From Lateolabrax maculatus (taxonomy: Eukaryota; Chordata; Actinopteri; Acropomatiformes; Lateolabracidae): a DNA stretch of 64,000 bases. Shown piece after piece: positions 61,901 through 64,000 of this stretch. Every line of letters starts with the position of its first letter. Within the stretch, counting starts at the first letter, position 1. The position numbers and the translations under genes are program-made. Under the pieces are notes generated by a model, which had not been told where the DNA came from, did not search any database, and saw only the letters and a list, made by a program, of their open reading frames with translations. The stretch is taken from NCBI GenBank assembly GCA_031216445.1, contig CM062208.1, positions 4,058,001-4,122,000 of the forward strand. Reading direction: 5' to 3'.

Positions 61901-63450
61901 TCCTAAATCAAGAAAACAATTCCTCAAGAAATAAACAAAGGCAGCAATCTCTGACAAATTGTACACTGATTGACAACTGTTCTGTGACAATGAACTGGCA
62001 GCCTGCTCATCTAATCAGATCTGGTACCAGAAACGGCTTAATAAATGCACTACGACATGTAGATGATGCTCCCCAAGCAACTTGTTTGATTATTACATCA
62101 AGCTTTTCAAGTTTGACCATTTGTCTATATAATGAGTCTGTATATTACATGTCTTCTTGTCATTTTCACTACAGGCGCTCATACATTTACATATTTTAAG
62201 CATCCGTCTTCTCCGCCTCTCTCGCTTGCTCGCTCACGCACACACAAACCAGCACACCTATGGATATTCACACAGCCACGTGCCTGTTGTCATTACCAGC
62301 CACTTGCTTGATACCCGGTGCAGATTGCATCACAGGCAAAATTAATCCCATATGGGATGAGCCAGATGTTTGGCATAAAAAAAACTAAAGTAAAACTACA
62401 CAAACCTTGCATACAGAATCCAACTGACTAAAGTATTGAACACCTCAGTGAATTCCTGATTAACATAAACCTACCTCATCTTACAGAGGAACAAGTGAAC
62501 AGTTTAGAGAACTCCATGAGGAACTTTTCCCTGCTGAGTTCTACAAACATTTCTGTTCATATTTATTCCATCTTGCTCAAGAGAATTGCAGCAGAACTTT
62601 GTACCACCTCCAATTATAAATATTATTGCTTTTCATTCCCCAGCAGAATAAGCATTATTTTATTTTATTGTAGCACCCGACCACCACAACACCAACAAGC
62701 AATGGACTTTAAACTGACCAAACTTAATTGAACCCAGACAACACTATAAAGAAAAAATAATAATAGTTTATGGACCACTAAGATTGGATAAACAAATAAC
62801 ATTGTGCCATACTAATTTAAAATTAACAAGAAATGAATAACAAAAATATTACCAATTAGACCCCTTTAAAATAAAAATAGACTCCTTTTAAATAGTGTAT
62901 AATAATAATACAATAGCCTAATAAGTTCTGCTGTTATTACAGACATGTCTGAGTTAGCCGAGGCTCACTCATGGAGACGGCTGTCGCAATCATGACATTT
63001 TACTTGACAATTAATCGTCATTCAAATAATTGTGGTTAGTGATTTTATTGGCTTTTTCTGTTCATTTCTGGTATGTAAATATATATATTTCAAATCAGGC
63101 TGTGACAGCTATATTCCTCCTTTAACCCTAAAATAAAAACAAGGAGAGAACAAATTCCCTCCAATGAATGAGTGATTAGAGAAAAGTAAAATCAAACACT
63201 GGTAGAAGAAATGACTGCAAGACATTAAATCATGAGATCAAATCATGGGTGAACAAATAAATGTACTCGTCTATCAAATTCAATCTTGAAAGCTACATTA
63301 ATCAAATTATCGGTCAAACTGCGTGCAGAACTGAACTACTGTTTAGAGTATATGACTGTCAACTGAAATGATGATAATAATAATATAAGCAGAGGCTTAC
63401 GCATGTATAGCTTATTGTAGAGTCTGCATCTTTGCAGCTGTATCCTATGA
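58957..63450. other. Non-coding stretch
   Basis: No gene recognised. Sequence at about 60740-61080 with GTTGAAGCGGGTGACATG and CACCATCCTGCTGTGGTAAA may be an interspersed repeat, but I cannot support this from the window. Small frames at 61294-61503, 61984-62199 and 62495-62731 have no motifs. Several A-runs occur around 59900. Confidence 0.55.
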
Positions 63451-63454
63451 CCTG

Positions 63455-63689
63455 TGATGTGCTGCTGTTGAGGTCCAAATGGAAATTGCCTGACTATTCT
63501 TGCAGCAAAGTCTCTGATAATGTCCTTGAAGTGCAGTCTGTGGACTAGTTTTCTCTCAGTGGAGATGATGGTGAGTCCATTGAGCCTTTCCTGGCTCATT
63601 GTCGAGCGCATACATTTTTTAATGAGTTTCATTGTGCTGAATTCGGTCACCGGTAATGTGAGAAGGACGCACAGGACAGGAGTTTCTAC
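63455..63689 (-). pseudogene. hAT transposase C-terminal (dimerisation) fragment
   Basis: On the minus strand the frame reads VETPVLCVLLTLPVT, EFSTMKLIKKCMRSTMSQE, RLNGLTIIS, and KDIIRDFAARIVRQF. This is the C-terminal dimerisation block of hAT transposases and of host proteins derived from them. It usually reads LPVT-A-AERSFS-LKLIKTYLRS-TM-QERLNGLALLSIE. The AERS residues after LPVT are deleted. The motif MRSTMSQERLNGL lies at 63612-63573. The rest of the transposase (zinc finger and catalytic core) is absent on either side. The frame continues without homology to about 63336. Confidence 0.8.
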
Positions 63690-63759
63690 ATCTTTTCCCT
63701 GTTTTAACCCGATCTTAACTTTAACTTCATTTGGTTTTGGCCTTAATGTTTGAATTTCT

Positions 63760-63836
63760 GTTGTTTAATCCTCATTTTGCTTTGTCTGTCAAAGCACTTT
63801 GTTAACCCTGTTTTTAAAGGTGCTATAAAAATAAAA
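63760..63836 (+). repeat. LINE or SINE 3' tail
   Basis: The sequence CAAAGCACTTTGTTAACCCTG followed by TTTTAAAGGTGCTATAAAAATAAAAG is the decayed form of a 3' end shared by fish LINEs and the SINEs they mobilise (AAGCACTTTG, TGTTTT, AAAGTGCTATATAAATAAA). The two halves, AGCACTTT and AAAGGTGCT, pair into the small hairpin that the reverse transcriptase recognises. The body upstream to 63690 is AT-rich and not assignable. Confidence 0.65.
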
Positions 63837-64000
63837 GTAAAAGCAGACTGCAGCATTTTCACAATAACATGGTGGGGTATCAGATGACGAGTTGAAATGT
63901 GTTTTAATGATCAATTAAAACACATTTTAAACAATTTATTTATCATGTAAATACATATAAATTATAATGTCAGTGATATAAGTCAGTAAGTAAGTTGTTT
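63837..64000. other. Non-coding end of window with a perfect hairpin
   Basis: Two perfect 14-base arms (63895-63908 and 63914-63927) flank GATCA. Otherwise nothing is recognised. Confidence 0.7.

Noticed and set aside
1..64000. Bacterial-type features such as operons, Shine-Dalgarno sites, CRISPR arrays or phage genes
   Set aside because: Nothing of the kind is present. Frames are short and scattered, and repeats are vertebrate transposons and microsatellites.

Overview
This 64 kb window looks like non-coding DNA from a teleost fish, either a gene desert or a very large intron. The sequence is AT-rich. No open frame belongs to a conserved host gene that I recognise, and no exon series, tRNA, rRNA or CRISPR array is visible. 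Stop-free frames reach at most about 140 codons, roughly what chance predicts for this length and composition. The fish assignment rests on the transposon fossils: two Tc1-like families, an intron-containing IS630/Tc1-type transposase, an L2/CR1-type LINE with an esterase-like ORF1, a tRNA-derived SINE with a V-SINE-like core, a hAT C-terminus, and short LTRs of the kind common in fish. Families were recognised from remembered family motifs, not from a database search.

Layout. 1-4.3 kb: unannotated, with a possible LINE 3' tail near 2.8 kb. 4.28-5.29 kb: two unrelated Tc1-like transposase relics in opposite orientation. 5.3-25.7 kb: almost featureless apart from microsatellites, some stretches that resemble conserved non-coding elements, and one possible repeat at 15.25-15.74 kb. 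25.7-30.8 kb: a retrotransposon graveyard with a 5'-truncated LINE on +, a LINE 3' end on -, an LTR-like piece, and the start of a second LINE family's ORF on -. 33.47-33.9 kb: a dispersed repeat (family A here), with relatives at 25.7 and 53.4 kb. 37.5-38.2 kb: a SINE head and an LTR 3' end. 40.16-40.26 kb: a long CA/CT microsatellite. 40.6-44.4 kb: repeated segments of a second family (family B). 45.44-45.98 kb: an LTR-like unit. 49.0-50.4 kb: a dead three-exon transposase. 51.0-51.8 kb: a possible integrase start and a MITE-like stretch. 58.66-58.86 kb: a SINE on -. 63.45-63.84 kb: a hAT C-terminus on - beside a LINE tail on +.

No genes here work together. Every recognisable coding remnant is broken by stops, frameshifts or deletions, and catalytic residues are missing where they can be checked. 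I found no new biological system. The items most worth checking are the LINE with esterase-like ORF1, the spliced transposase relic, the two locally repeated families, and a few candidate regulatory blocks whose conservation cannot be judged from one sequence.
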